Assembly (NCBI GenBank): GCA_050742255.1
Contig: JBOGHU010000003.1
Location: 1 to 27,222, forward strand
DNA length: 27,222 nucleotides
DNA from: JBOGHU01 sp050742255
GTDB taxonomy: Bacteria; Actinomycetota; Acidimicrobiia; Acidimicrobiales; CADCSY01
Reading direction: 5' to 3'
Shown: positions 15,471 to 23,065 of the stretch, one piece after another
Position numbering within the stretch: position 1 is the stretch's first letter
Layout: each line of letters opens with the position of its first letter
Translations under genes and position numbers: made by a program
Notes under the pieces: model-generated
Seen by the model: the letters and a program-made list of their open reading frames with translations, nothing else
Databases searched by the model: none
What the model was told of the DNA's origin: nothing

Positions 15471-15998
15471 TCAGCCCACCAGGGCGACCAGCTCGCCGGT
15501 GGCGTAGACCACCGCCACCGCTCCCAGGAAGGCGGACACCGTCACGCGGAGGCGACGGTCGCTGGCACGCATCGTCAAGGCCGCCCCCAAGCGGGCGCCG
15601 GGCACGACGGTGAGGGTGAGGAAGGCGGCCACCCGCCAGTCGACGTTGCCGATGAGGCCGTGGGTGACCGTGCCGGGCACGGCGAAGGCGCCCACGCACA
15701 CCAGGGAGGTGGCGATGGCCTGCTTGACGGCCAAGCCGGCGAGGAGGAAGCCGGGGACCAGCACCACACCCCCGCCCACCCCGAGGAGGCCCGACAGCGA
15801 CCCGGCGGTCACCCCCACCGCCATCAGGCGCCGCCGGGAGACGGGCCCCTCACCGGCCGGCTCCTCACCGGTGGTGGACGGGTGGTCGGGCCCCTCACCG
15901 GCCGGCTTCTCACCGGTGGTGGACGGGTCGTCGGTCGGGCCGCCACGCGTCTCTGGACCCGCCGGCGCCAGCGCGCCACGGACCATGCGCCACGCCAC
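15471..15998 (-). CDS. TauE/SafE-family permease, C-terminal half
   Basis: 175 residues. Residues ~1-52 are a hydrophilic linker containing a twofold 15-residue repeat (P-S-T-T-G-E-K/E-P-A-G-E-G-P). From ~58 on comes the second TauE/SafE repeat: G-S-L-S-G-L-L-G-V-G-G-G-V-V-L-V-P, followed by membrane segments A-I-A-T-S-L-V-C-V-G-A-F-A-V-P-G, V-A-A-F-L-T-L-T-V-V-P-G-A-R-L-G-A and a last helix A-F-L-G-A-V-A-V-V-Y-A-T-G. TauE/SafE proteins export sulfite, sulfoacetate or related anions. The first half is in another frame just upstream (15824-16342). One missing C near 16007 would join both into an ordinary permease of ~270 residues plus linker. Substrate unknown. Confidence 0.75.
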   Translation of the reverse strand: MAWRMVRGALAPAGPETRGGPTDDPSTTGEKPAGEGPDHPSTTGEEPAGEGPVSRRRLMAVGVTAGSLSGLLGVGGGVVLVPGFLLAGLAVKQAIATSLVCVGAFAVPGTVTHGLIGNVDWRVAAFLTLTVVPGARLGAALTMRASDRRLRVTVSAFLGAVAVVYATGELVALVG

Positions 15999-16342
15999 CC
16001 GGCGAGGAGCGCGGCGGTGGCGATCATGAGGAGGTGGCCCTCGCCCGGCACCACCTTGGACGCCAGAGCCCCGGCCACGGCGGCCCCCAGCCCCAGCGGG
16101 GCGGTGATCGCCACCGCTCGCCAGTCGATGAGCCGCTCCACCCTGTAGCGCCGGGTGCCGCTGGCAGTGCCCGGGATGATGGAGGGCAGGGTCGTGCCCA
16201 CCGCCGTCAGCGCCGGGACACCCAGGAGGCGGATGCCGGGGGTGGAGATCACCGCCCCACCCACCCCGAAGGCTCCGGACAGGGCCCCGGTGAGCAGCCC
16301 CAGCAGGGCCGTCAGCAGGTCACGCAGCGGCCCGGGGTCCAC
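15824..16342 (-). CDS. TauE/SafE-family permease, N-terminal half
   Basis: From GTG or ATG-type start at 16342 (M-D-P-G-P-L-R-D-L-L). The first TauE/SafE repeat is clear: G-A-L-S-G-A-F-G-V-G-G-A-V-I-S-T-P, then L-G-V-P-A-L-T-A-V-G-T-T-L-P and P-L-G-L-G-A-A-V-A-G-A-L-A, then H-L-L-M-I-A-T-A-A-L-L-A. After about residue 112 (16007) the translation becomes R/P-rich (V-R-S-R-P-V-R-G-P), which looks like an out-of-frame reading of the linker that the downstream frame encodes as acidic repeats. I therefore read 15471-16342 as one frameshifted gene rather than two. The break is at GCCGGG, a short C/G run, so a sequencing error is plausible. Confidence 0.7.
   Translation of the reverse strand: MDPGPLRDLLTALLGLLTGALSGAFGVGGAVISTPGIRLLGVPALTAVGTTLPSIIPGTASGTRRYRVERLIDWRAVAITAPLGLGAAVAGALASKVVPGEGHLLMIATAALLAGWRGAWSVARWRRRVQRRVAARPTTRPPPVRSRPVRGPTTRPPPVRSRPVRGPSPGGA
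15843..15932. repeat. 45-bp tandem direct repeat, two copies
   Basis: Copy 1 is 15843-15887 and copy 2 is 15888-15932. They differ at two positions by eye. The unit is 15 codons long, so copy number changes keep the frame. It encodes the hydrophilic loop between the two halves of the TauE/SafE permease. Confidence 0.85.
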
Positions 16343-16477
16343 CGCCCCGGTCTAGCCGGTGAGGCGATCCCGGCCCACCGGTGCTGGGCGCGCCTGGGCG
16401 GGCTCTGTGATGCCGAGCGTCGTGTGCCAGGCCCTGTGGAGCCAGGCATCGTGGTGCCAGGGTCGCCCGAGGCGGAG
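16343..16477. other. Short intergenic gap without visible features
   Basis: Lies between the stop of the DUF2188 gene and the start of the permease, both on the minus strand. It must contain the permease promoter. I see no hairpin or conserved motif. Confidence 0.3.
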
Positions 16478-16738
16478 CTACTGATCGTCGGGGGGGCTCT
16501 CGACCGGGGTCCGCCCCTCTACCTTGCCGTGCTCGTCCTCCCAGATCAGCTCGACTCCTCCCTGGAAGGCCACACGTCGCCCCACCTGAAGGGCCTCCTC
16601 CCGGGAGGCGTGGGTGCTGAGCACGGGGTCGGTGTCCTCACGGCGGACCGCCCACCGGTTGCCCTCCCGGGTGACCACGACGTTGGGCAGGACTCCGGTG
16701 CCCGGCTCTCGGACGGGGGGCTGTGTGGGGTTGGCCAT
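16478..16738 (-). CDS. DUF2188-type small protein
   Basis: 86 residues from ATG 16738, preceded by GGAGGAAGGA, a very good Shine-Dalgarno that decides against the longer frame to 16816. The pattern is that of DUF2188: V-V-V-T-R-E-G-N-R-W-A-V-R-R-E near residue 25, A-S-R-E-E-A-L-Q-V-G-R-R-V-A near 48, then V-E-L-I-W-E-D-E-H-G-K-V-E-G-R near 65. These small proteins have no established function; they are often found near stress genes. Cytoplasmic, no cysteines. Family call fairly confident. Confidence 0.75.
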   Translation of the reverse strand: MANPTQPPVREPGTGVLPNVVVTREGNRWAVRREDTDPVLSTHASREEALQVGRRVAFQGGVELIWEDEHGKVEGRTPVESPPDDQ

Positions 16739-16853
16739 GTTCCTTCCTCCCTGGATCTCGCTCTGTTGCCCTCCCTTCCCGAGCACGGGAGCGCCAAAGC
16801 TGACTCCTGCCCCCACCCCAGGCGCTCCTGCCCACCCCAGGCGAGGTCGCCTC

Positions 16854-17438
16854 TCACCCCGGGGCCAGGCGAGTGGAGAGCCGCTCGGCCACGACCCGCA
16901 CCAGAGCCGGGGCGACCGGGTCGGGGCTGTCGGCCAGGATGAGCAGGCTCACCCCTCGCCCGCGGCGGAGGGCCACCAGGTCGAGGTGGATGGCGAGCAC
17001 CCCCTCGGGCGTGGCCGCGGTGAGGCGGGCCTGGTGGGCGGCGCCCCGATCGAGCCCCTCCATGTGCTCCAGGGGGGTTGCCAGGTGGCCCAGGAGCGTG
17101 GCCGCCCCCTGGTCGGGGTCCACCTCGGCGGCGGCGGCGTCCACGAAGCATGAGACGAACCTTCGGTCGGACAGTCGATCGAAGCCGGCCTGGGCGGCCT
17201 CCTCCGAGGACAGCACCCACGCCACCGAGTAGGCCAGCTCGTCGCCCCGAGAGAACCGGGGCGAGGTGGCCGATGCAGCCACCTCGTCGTCGGGGAAGCC
17301 GCCCAGGCAGTCGTCCAGGCTGGCGCCCTCCCCGCCGTGGGTCTCCTCGGGCACCCCCAGGGCGGTCCACCCGTCTCCGGGGAGGTCGGTGGCCCGCAGC
17401 ACGGCCTGGCTGGCCCGGAGGTCGTCGCCCCCGGTCAC
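16854..17438 (-). CDS. Hypothetical protein, possibly a PknH_C-like sensor domain
   Basis: 194 residues from GTG 17438. No signal peptide or membrane segment is visible from this start. It has two conserved-looking cysteines, L-D-D-C-L-G-G-F near residue 43 and F-V-S-C-F-V near 95, with Y-S-V-A-W-V-L-S-S-E-E-A-A between. Paired Cys with Q/W-V-x-x-F-x-S-x-E-x-A pattern recalls the extracellular PknH_C sensor domain of Actinobacteria, but a secretion signal would then be expected. It lies 40 nt after the FrhB-like gene on the same strand and may be co-transcribed. Function unknown; the domain suggestion is weak. Confidence 0.6.
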   Translation of the reverse strand: MTGGDDLRASQAVLRATDLPGDGWTALGVPEETHGGEGASLDDCLGGFPDDEVAASATSPRFSRGDELAYSVAWVLSSEEAAQAGFDRLSDRRFVSCFVDAAAAEVDPDQGAATLLGHLATPLEHMEGLDRGAAHQARLTAATPEGVLAIHLDLVALRRGRGVSLLILADSPDPVAPALVRVVAERLSTRLAPG

Positions 17439-17478
17439 GGCGCCATGGGACGGGGCGCTCGGGCCCGGGCGGGCTCCG

Positions 17479-18648
17479 CTACGGGAGCACGCCGGGCCCG
17501 GCCACAGCCGTGGCCGGCCAGCGCTTCCGGGACTTGGTAGCCAGCTTGCGCATGAGCTCGATGGCCCCCGGGTCGTCGTCGCCGGGACGGCCGAGGATGG
17601 TGCCGTCCTCGAGCATCTTGACCAGGATCTCCCGACCCAGGTCGGTGCGCACCACCGTGAGGGTCCAGTCGTCGAACCGGCCGATCCCCCCGGTCGAGAT
17701 GTCGGCGTGCTCGGCGGCGAAGTCGGGGCAGGCCCTGCAGCCCTCCCGGGTCCAGGCGTGGCACTCCTTCAGGGAGATCTCGTGGTAGTCGCCCTGGCGG
17801 GTCCAGACCTGGAACTTGCCCTTGATGTTGATCTTGGCGATCTCGGCCCGCTTCAGCCCGTACTTGGCCTCGAGGAGCTCCTCGAAGATGGCGTCGTCGA
17901 AGGTCTTGGTGCACAGCAGGCCGATGTTGAGGGTGAAGTGGCGAGCCAGCTTGCCCACCTTGCGGGCACTCATCACCGGCAGGGCCGAGGTCTGGCAGCT
18001 CATGCCCACCAGGCCGACCTTCTCGGCCCCCCCTGCCACTGCCTCGCGGTAGGCCAGGGTGTTGGCCGAGTAGGTGTACCGGCTCCCGGCGGATCGGATC
18101 ACGTCGGCGGCGGTGCGGGCCACCCCGGGAACGGCCTTCCAGGACGTGCCGTCCCCTTCGAGGTAGGACACCAGGGCGGCGTCGATGTAGCCGTGCTCGA
18201 GGGCCCAGATGAGCAGGGCCGAGACGAGGCCGCCGTCCTGGCCCACTCGCTGGACGAACTCGTCCGAAGCCCGGGCCAGGATGACGTCCTTGCTGACGCC
18301 GTCCACCTCCTCCTCGGTGCGGGGACGCCCGAACAGGTGCGTGTCGGCCTCGAACTCCCAGGCCCGGAAGCGAGGGCAGGCCCGTGTGCAGGACGTGCAC
18401 CCCCGCCGACCGTGGCCGCAGTCGCCCGGGCCCAGCTCCTCCTCCAGGTGGTAGGGGCGGTAGCCGCCCTCGACGTGGTCGTAGCCGATGACGTCGTGGG
18501 GGCAGGCGATGACGCAGGCGGCGCACCCGGTGCACAACCCGGTGGTGACCACCTCGTCGTGGAGCTCCAGCCACTGGGCCGTCCAGCGGCCCTGCGTGAT
18601 GGGCGGCTCGGCGGGCGCGTCGACGGTGGAGTCCTCGGAGCCGGCCAT
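17479..18648 (-). CDS. FrhB/FpoF-type F420 (de)hydrogenase beta-subunit-like oxidoreductase
   Basis: 389 residues. Two ferredoxin-type [4Fe-4S] motifs lie at the N-terminus: C39-T-G-C42-A-A-C45-V-I-A-C49-P, and C77 with C84-T-S-C87-T-R-A-C91-P. The FrhB N- and C-terminal domains follow: Q-D-G-G-L-V-S-A-L-L near residue 137, G-S-R-Y-T-Y-S near 185, G-L-V-G-M-S-C-Q near 215, I-N-I-K-G-K-F near 275 and C-R-A-C-P-D-F near 305. FrhB-family enzymes move electrons between F420H2 (via FAD) and iron-sulfur partners; some relatives act in other pathways. No hydrogenase large or small subunit is nearby, so the electron partner is unknown. Divergent from a PPOX F420 gene 57 nt away, which supports F420 use. 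Confidence 0.85.
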   Translation of the reverse strand: MAGSEDSTVDAPAEPPITQGRWTAQWLELHDEVVTTGLCTGCAACVIACPHDVIGYDHVEGGYRPYHLEEELGPGDCGHGRRGCTSCTRACPRFRAWEFEADTHLFGRPRTEEEVDGVSKDVILARASDEFVQRVGQDGGLVSALLIWALEHGYIDAALVSYLEGDGTSWKAVPGVARTAADVIRSAGSRYTYSANTLAYREAVAGGAEKVGLVGMSCQTSALPVMSARKVGKLARHFTLNIGLLCTKTFDDAIFEELLEAKYGLKRAEIAKINIKGKFQVWTRQGDYHEISLKECHAWTREGCRACPDFAAEHADISTGGIGRFDDWTLTVVRTDLGREILVKMLEDGTILGRPGDDDPGAIELMRKLATKSRKRWPATAVAGPGVLP

Positions 18649-18705
18649 GTTCTCAGCCTACGGGCAACTCGCCGGGCCGCCCGCGGTGGGACACCATGGT
18701 CGACG
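18649..18705. promoter_or_regulatory. Divergent promoter region between the two F420 genes
   Basis: 57 nt separate the starts of the FrhB-like gene (minus) and the PPOX gene (plus). Both promoters or a shared control site must lie here or within the 5' ends. I cannot pick reliable -35/-10 boxes. Confidence 0.35.
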
Positions 18706-19158
18706 ATGGACCGCGAGCGGGCTCGATCGCTGGTCGAGGGTGCCCGGGTGGCCCACCTGGCCACGGTCCGGACCGACGGTCGGGCCCACCTGGTGCCGGT
18801 CACCTTCGCCGTGACGGGTCGACTCGAGCGGCTGGTCACCGCGGTGGACTGGAAGCCCAAGCGGGGTGGCGAGCTGGCCCGGGTGGCCAACGTGCGCCGC
18901 ACCGGGACCGCCACGGTGCTGGTGGACCACTACGACGACGCCGACTGGTCGGCGCTGTGGTGGGTCCGCCTGGCCGGACCGGCCCGGGTGGTGGACCCCG
19001 GCACGGACACCCATGCCCGGGCGATCGCCGCCCTGGTGGCCCGCTACGCCCAGTACGCCGCCCGCCCACCCGAGGGCCCCGCCATCGAGGTCGTGATCGC
19101 CGAGTGGCGAGGGTGGTCGGCGGTGGACCCGCCGGACGACCGGCACGCGCCGCCCTGA
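18706..19158 (+). CDS. PPOX-class F420-dependent protein (Rv0121/TIGR03668-like)
   Basis: 150 residues from ATG 18706. Split-beta-barrel flavin/F420-binding fold of the pyridoxamine-5'-phosphate oxidase class. Signatures of the Rv0121-type subgroup: R-V-A-H-L-A-T-V-R-T-D-G-R-A-H-L-V-P-V near residue 15, T-A-V-D-W-K-P-K near 47, V-L-V-D-H-Y-D-D-A-D-W near 75, L-W-W-V-R near 88, and a C-terminal V-I-A-E-W-R-G-W. This subgroup is assigned as F420-dependent in mycobacteria; the physiological substrate is not known. A frame from ATG 18696 is out of phase with the homologous sequence. A hairpin follows 21 nt after the stop. Confidence 0.88.
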   Translation: MDRERARSLVEGARVAHLATVRTDGRAHLVPVTFAVTGRLERLVTAVDWKPKRGGELARVANVRRTGTATVLVDHYDDADWSALWWVRLAGPARVVDPGTDTHARAIAALVARYAQYAARPPEGPAIEVVIAEWRGWSAVDPPDDRHAPP

Positions 19159-19179
19159 CCAGCCGACCCCCGCCTCACG

Positions 19180-19226
19180 CTCTCCGGTGCCAGATCCTCA
19201 CCGGATCAGGGTGGGGCACCGGAGAG
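19180..19226. terminator. 12-bp hairpin CTCTCCGGTGCC/GGCACCGGAGAG
   Basis: Perfect arms at 19180-19191 and 19215-19226, with an inner stem GATCC/GGATC in the loop. It sits between the convergent PPOX gene and the ABC permease gene and could end transcripts from both sides. No T-run. An arm identical over 11 bp is found at 25629-25691, and the same core at 8726-8763. Confidence 0.55.
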
Positions 19227-19283
19227 TGGCGACACCTCCCGCCGAACATGGATGCAGGCAGTGCCCCACGCGGGACCGTTCAG

Positions 19284-20291
19284 TCAGCGACCCCTCACGC
19301 CCGTGAACGAGCGCACCAGCCGGTGCCCGGTCGATGACATCGGCGTCTCGACGGCCTCGGTGACAGCCACACCATCGGGTTCGATCGCCGCTCGCCGGCG
19401 GCGATCCCACCGGGCCCCGCCCTCGATGTTGTGGGGATCGAGCACGTCCCGGAGGCCGTCACCGGCGAGGTTGAAGGCGAGGACCATCACCGTGATGGCG
19501 ATGCCGGGGGGGAAGATGAGCTCAGGGTGTGACGTGAAGAAGCCGCGAGCATCGGACAGCATGGCGCCCCACTCCGGCGTGGGCGAGGTGACACCGAACC
19601 CCAGGAAGGACAGGGCTGACACCGCCAGGAGGACGCGGCCCAGGTCGATGGTGCTCAGCACGATCACCGGCCCGATCACGTTGGGAGCGAGGTGACGGAT
19701 GGCGATGCGCGTCCTCCCAGCTCCAGCCCCTTCGGCGGCCGTGACGAACTCGCGCTCTCGAACGGAGAAGGCCATGCCCCGCACCACTCGGGCGTAGGTC
19801 GGCCAACCCACGAGGATCACGGAGATGATGAGGTTGCGGAGGCCCTGGCCCAGCAGGCCGACGACCACGAGCATCAGCACCAACGTGGGTAGCGCGAGGA
19901 AGACGTCGGCGACCCGGTTGATGATCGTGTCCACGGCGCGACCGAAGCTGGCCGATGCGAGGCCGAGCGCGAGGCCAAGGAGGGTGATCCCGACGCTGGC
20001 GGCCAGAGCCATGCCCAGGCTGTAGCGGCCACCGTGTAGCAGCCGCGAGAGCGTGTCGCGACCGAGCTCGTCGGTGCCCAGCGGGTGTTCTGCGCTGGCG
20101 AGCGCGTAGCGGTCGGCCACGTCCTGGTCGATGGGGTCGTGCGTTGAGACCCAGGGGGCGAACAAGACAGCCAGCGTGACAACGACGACGATGCCCAGGC
20201 CCACCACGGCCGCCTTGTCCCTGAGAAGGCGCCGAAGGGCACCCGCCCGGGCCGGGGACCTCACGTCCGTGTCGGCCTCAGGCCCGGGCAT
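19284..20291 (-). CDS. ABC transporter permease, DppC/OppC type
   Basis: 335 residues. An N-terminal OppC_N segment includes the first membrane helix (V-V-G-L-G-I-V-V-V-V-T-L-A-V-L-F-A-P) and the H-P-L-G-T-D-E-L-G-R-D motif near residue 70, diagnostic for this subunit. The permease domain has the EAA loop E-F-V-T-A-A-E-G-A-G-A-G near residue 185, the contact for the ATPases. The C-terminal ~60 residues beyond L-D-P-H-N are hydrophilic and longer than usual. It overlaps the other permease gene by 14 nt (20278-20291), a sign of translational coupling. Part of a peptide/nickel-type importer; substrate unknown. Confidence 0.92.
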   Translation of the reverse strand: MPGPEADTDVRSPARAGALRRLLRDKAAVVGLGIVVVVTLAVLFAPWVSTHDPIDQDVADRYALASAEHPLGTDELGRDTLSRLLHGGRYSLGMALAASVGITLLGLALGLASASFGRAVDTIINRVADVFLALPTLVLMLVVVGLLGQGLRNLIISVILVGWPTYARVVRGMAFSVREREFVTAAEGAGAGRTRIAIRHLAPNVIGPVIVLSTIDLGRVLLAVSALSFLGFGVTSPTPEWGAMLSDARGFFTSHPELIFPPGIAITVMVLAFNLAGDGLRDVLDPHNIEGGARWDRRRRAAIEPDGVAVTEAVETPMSSTGHRLVRSFTGVRGR

Positions 20292-21231
20292 GAGCGCCCT
20301 CCAGGCGGATCCGGGGGTCGAGCAACCGGTAGGAGAGGTCGACCGCCAGGTTGAGGATCACGTAGAGCGCTCCCCCGACGAGGACGATCCCCTGGACCAT
20401 GGGGTAATCGCGGGCACCGATGGACTCCAACGTGAGCCGGCCGAGGCCGGGCCAGGCGAAGATGAACTCGGCGATCAGCACACCATCGAGCAGTCCGGCC
20501 AGGAGCGTCCCCAGGTACGTGACGACCGGGATGGCGCCGTTGCGCAACCCGTGCCGGACCACCACCGCGGTCGCCGACAGGCCCTTGGCCCGGGCAGCGC
20601 GCACGTAGTTCTCGCCGAAGGTCTCCAGGAGGCTGGATCGGAGGAGGCGAGACACGATGGCTGTGGGCACGACCGCCAGCGTGACCGCCGGCAGCAGCAT
20701 GTGGTCAAGGCCTCCTCGTCCGGCGACCGGGAGCCAGCCGAGGCGCACGGAGAAGAGGTAGATGAGCACATAGGCGAGGAAGAAGCCGGGCACCGAGGCA
20801 CCAACGAGGGTCAGGAACCGCAGCACGTGGTCGGGCCACCGATTGTGGAGCATGGCCGCCGCGATGCCGAGGGGGATCGCCACCGCCATCACCAGCACCA
20901 CTGCGAGGATGGCAAGACCGAGGGTGATCCTGAACGCCTGCCAGATCTCGGTCGACACCGCGATGCCCCGGTTGAATCCGGTGCCGAGGTCACCGGTGAT
21001 CGCACCTCCCAGCCACGAGACGTATTGCTCGACGGCGGGACGGTCGAGGCCGAGCTCGGCCCGGGTCCTGGCCACGTCGGTCTCGGTGGGCTCGACCGAG
21101 CCGAACCGTTGCCTCGTCAGCTCCTCCGCCGGGTCTCCGGGGGCGAGTGAGATGAGGATGAAGATGAGCAGCGACAAGCCGAGGAGCGTTGGCACGGCGA
21201 CCAGCAGGCGTCGGGCCACGTACCGGCCCAT
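20278..21231 (-). CDS. ABC transporter permease, DppB/OppB type
   Basis: 317 residues from ATG 21231. The N-terminus Y-V-A-R-R-L-L-V-A-V-P-T-L-L-G-L-S is the typical first helix. A periplasmic region carries P-G-D-P-A-E-E-L near residue 32. The EAA loop is Y-V-R-A-A-R-A-K-G-L near residue 205, followed by R-H-G-L-R-N-G. The C-terminus Y-R-L-L-D-P-R-I-R-L is canonical. It lies 31 nt downstream of the substrate-binding lipoprotein gene and overlaps the second permease gene. Forms the transmembrane pore with the 19284-20291 product. Confidence 0.93.
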   Translation of the reverse strand: MGRYVARRLLVAVPTLLGLSLLIFILISLAPGDPAEELTRQRFGSVEPTETDVARTRAELGLDRPAVEQYVSWLGGAITGDLGTGFNRGIAVSTEIWQAFRITLGLAILAVVLVMAVAIPLGIAAAMLHNRWPDHVLRFLTLVGASVPGFFLAYVLIYLFSVRLGWLPVAGRGGLDHMLLPAVTLAVVPTAIVSRLLRSSLLETFGENYVRAARAKGLSATAVVVRHGLRNGAIPVVTYLGTLLAGLLDGVLIAEFIFAWPGLGRLTLESIGARDYPMVQGIVLVGGALYVILNLAVDLSYRLLDPRIRLEGAHARA

Positions 21232-21262
21232 GGCTCAGGCCGAGCTCAGCAAGCCGACCTGC

Positions 21263-22873
21263 TCAGCCCGTCGACTTGCTCAGTGACGTCCAGACCTGGT
21301 TGGTGAACGACGGATGGGGATCTCCCAGTTGCACGCTGGTCTCCATGGCATAGATGCGGAACACCCCCGCCAGCGGCACCACGATGTGGTGGGTGTTGAG
21401 GAGGTTCTGCATCATCTCCGCCGCCGCCACCTGCGCTTCCTCGGTGGTCTTGGCCGCCAGGGACCGCTCGGCGATGGCGTCGAAGTCGGCACCGGGGGCG
21501 AACTGCGCGGTGTTGGCGTTCTTGGAGAACATGCGCAGCACGGGCAGGAACGCCGGGTTGCCGTCGTTCTGGTTTGGCGGCTCGAGGTCGAGGTCGAAGT
21601 CGCCATTGCCCTGGTCGTAGACGGCGTTTCGGGCGGCGCGGTCGACGGGCTGGATGGTCTCGACCGCCATGCCCAGGTCCTCCAGCTGGCTCTCGATGAG
21701 GGTCACGGCTGTCTCGGCCACCTCCTGCTGGCCGAGGAGGATGAGAGACAGCGTGCGGCCATCCTTCTCCCGGATGCCGTCGTCGCCAACCTCCCAACCC
21801 GCCTCGTCGAGGACCCGGCGGGCTTCGTCCGCGTCGAAGGGGACTGGGTCGACCAAGTCGGCTGCGTCCCCCAGCACTGACGGCGGAGCCATCCACCGTC
21901 CGGGCTCACCGTTGCCCTCGAGCACGACCTCCACGTAGGACTCGGGGTCGACGGCCAGGGCTATCGCCTCCCGAACGGCGGGGTCGGCGGTGACACGATC
22001 TTCGTTCTTGTTGATGTAGATGAGGTGGTTCCGGCCCGGCGGGGACTTGACCACCCGTATGGAGTCGTCAGCCTCGAGGCCGGAGACGGCCTCGGGGGGC
22101 ACGTCGATCACGAAGTCGACCTGGCCGGCCTGGAGGGCCTGGATGCGGGCCTGGGGGTCGGGGATGAACTGCACCTCGAGCCGCCTGACCTGCGGCGTGG
22201 TGCCCCAGTAGTCCTCGAAGCGCTCGACCGTGACCGACTCGCCGGGTACGTAGTCGACGATCTTGAAGGGCCCGGTGCTGGCGTAGGGAGGGGTGTCGTT
22301 GTGCTGGCCCTCGGGGAGGATGGAGCCCTCGGGGTGCACGATCTGCTCGGGCAAGCGGAGGTTGGTCTCCACTGGGGTGAAGTCGACGGTGAACTGGTCG
22401 ACCTTGGTCACCGAGTCCGGTCCCAGGGTGTTGGCCACCGTCGACAGGGTGTTGCCCTCCATGTCGACCTGGCGGGTCTGCCAGGTCCAGATCACGTCGT
22501 CGGCGTCGAAGTCGCTGCCATCGTGGAACTTGACCCCCTCGCGGAGGTGGAAGCGCCAGGTGTTGGGCTCGATGAGCTCCCAGCTCTCGGCGAGACCGGG
22601 CGAGAACGTGTAGTCGCTGTTGAGGTAGATGAGCGGCTCGTACACGTTGACGTTGAGGACGTAGGCGAAGGCCGACGACTTCTCGGCCTGGTTGTCGTCC
22701 CAGTCGTCCTCCTGTGCCGCGATTCGAATGGTGGCGTCGCGGTCGACCTCACCCGCCGGAGGGGTCTGGGTGGTGGCGGACTGTCCCTGGCCGTTCGTGG
22801 TGTCGCCGTCACCTCCGCAGGCGGCAGCCACCACGGCCATCACCATCATGAACCCGGTCAGTCGTGCGCGCAC
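21263..22873 (-). CDS. ABC transporter substrate-binding lipoprotein, family 5
   Basis: 536 residues from GTG 22873 with a strong GGAGG site upstream. Lipoprotein signal: basic M-R-A-R, hydrophobic core, lipobox V-A-A-A-C19-G-G. Family 5 (SBP_bac_5) landmarks: V-Y-E-P-L-I-Y near residue 75, W-R-F-H-L-R-E-G-V-K-F-H-D-G near 105, A-D-D-V-I-W-T-W near 125, and E-A-I-A-L-A-V-D-P near 305. A short Gly/Asp/Thr linker follows the lipid-modified Cys. It captures a peptide or similar solute outside the membrane and delivers it to the permeases encoded just downstream. The specific ligand cannot be told from sequence. Confidence 0.93.
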   Translation of the reverse strand: MRARLTGFMMVMAVVAAACGGDGDTTNGQGQSATTQTPPAGEVDRDATIRIAAQEDDWDDNQAEKSSAFAYVLNVNVYEPLIYLNSDYTFSPGLAESWELIEPNTWRFHLREGVKFHDGSDFDADDVIWTWQTRQVDMEGNTLSTVANTLGPDSVTKVDQFTVDFTPVETNLRLPEQIVHPEGSILPEGQHNDTPPYASTGPFKIVDYVPGESVTVERFEDYWGTTPQVRRLEVQFIPDPQARIQALQAGQVDFVIDVPPEAVSGLEADDSIRVVKSPPGRNHLIYINKNEDRVTADPAVREAIALAVDPESYVEVVLEGNGEPGRWMAPPSVLGDAADLVDPVPFDADEARRVLDEAGWEVGDDGIREKDGRTLSLILLGQQEVAETAVTLIESQLEDLGMAVETIQPVDRAARNAVYDQGNGDFDLDLEPPNQNDGNPAFLPVLRMFSKNANTAQFAPGADFDAIAERSLAAKTTEEAQVAAAEMMQNLLNTHHIVVPLAGVFRIYAMETSVQLGDPHPSFTNQVWTSLSKSTG

Positions 22874-23065
22874 CGAAACCCCTCCTCCGGCCTGCGAATA
22901 GAGAGCGGCGACACCATATCTTCCTTCGCAGCGGTCCGGTAGTTCCGGTCCTCATCTAGATGGTGAAGACACTTACCGGTGGAGATGGGCCGAGAACGGG
23001 TGCTGGCGGCTGCAAGAGATGGGGCGTGATGGCTCCCCGCAGCCACGGGCGCATAGCCTTGCGGC
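22874..23065. promoter_or_regulatory. Divergent control region of the ABC importer
   Basis: This stretch separates the minus-strand lipoprotein/permease genes from the plus-strand ATPase genes, and so should carry both promoters. It holds a perfect 10-bp palindrome CATCTAGATG (22953-22962), which stands out as AT-rich in this GC-rich setting, and a repeated T-C-C-G-G-T pattern (22935-22950). The palindrome is a candidate operator. I cannot define -35/-10 boxes with confidence. Confidence 0.4.

Noticed and set aside
15843..15932. Possible start of a CRISPR array
   Set aside because: The two 45-bp units are directly adjacent without spacers and lie inside a coding linker.
17266..18705. Plus-strand upstream extension of the PPOX gene
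   Set aside because: This part is antisense to the FrhB-like gene and low-complexity; family homology begins at ATG 18706.
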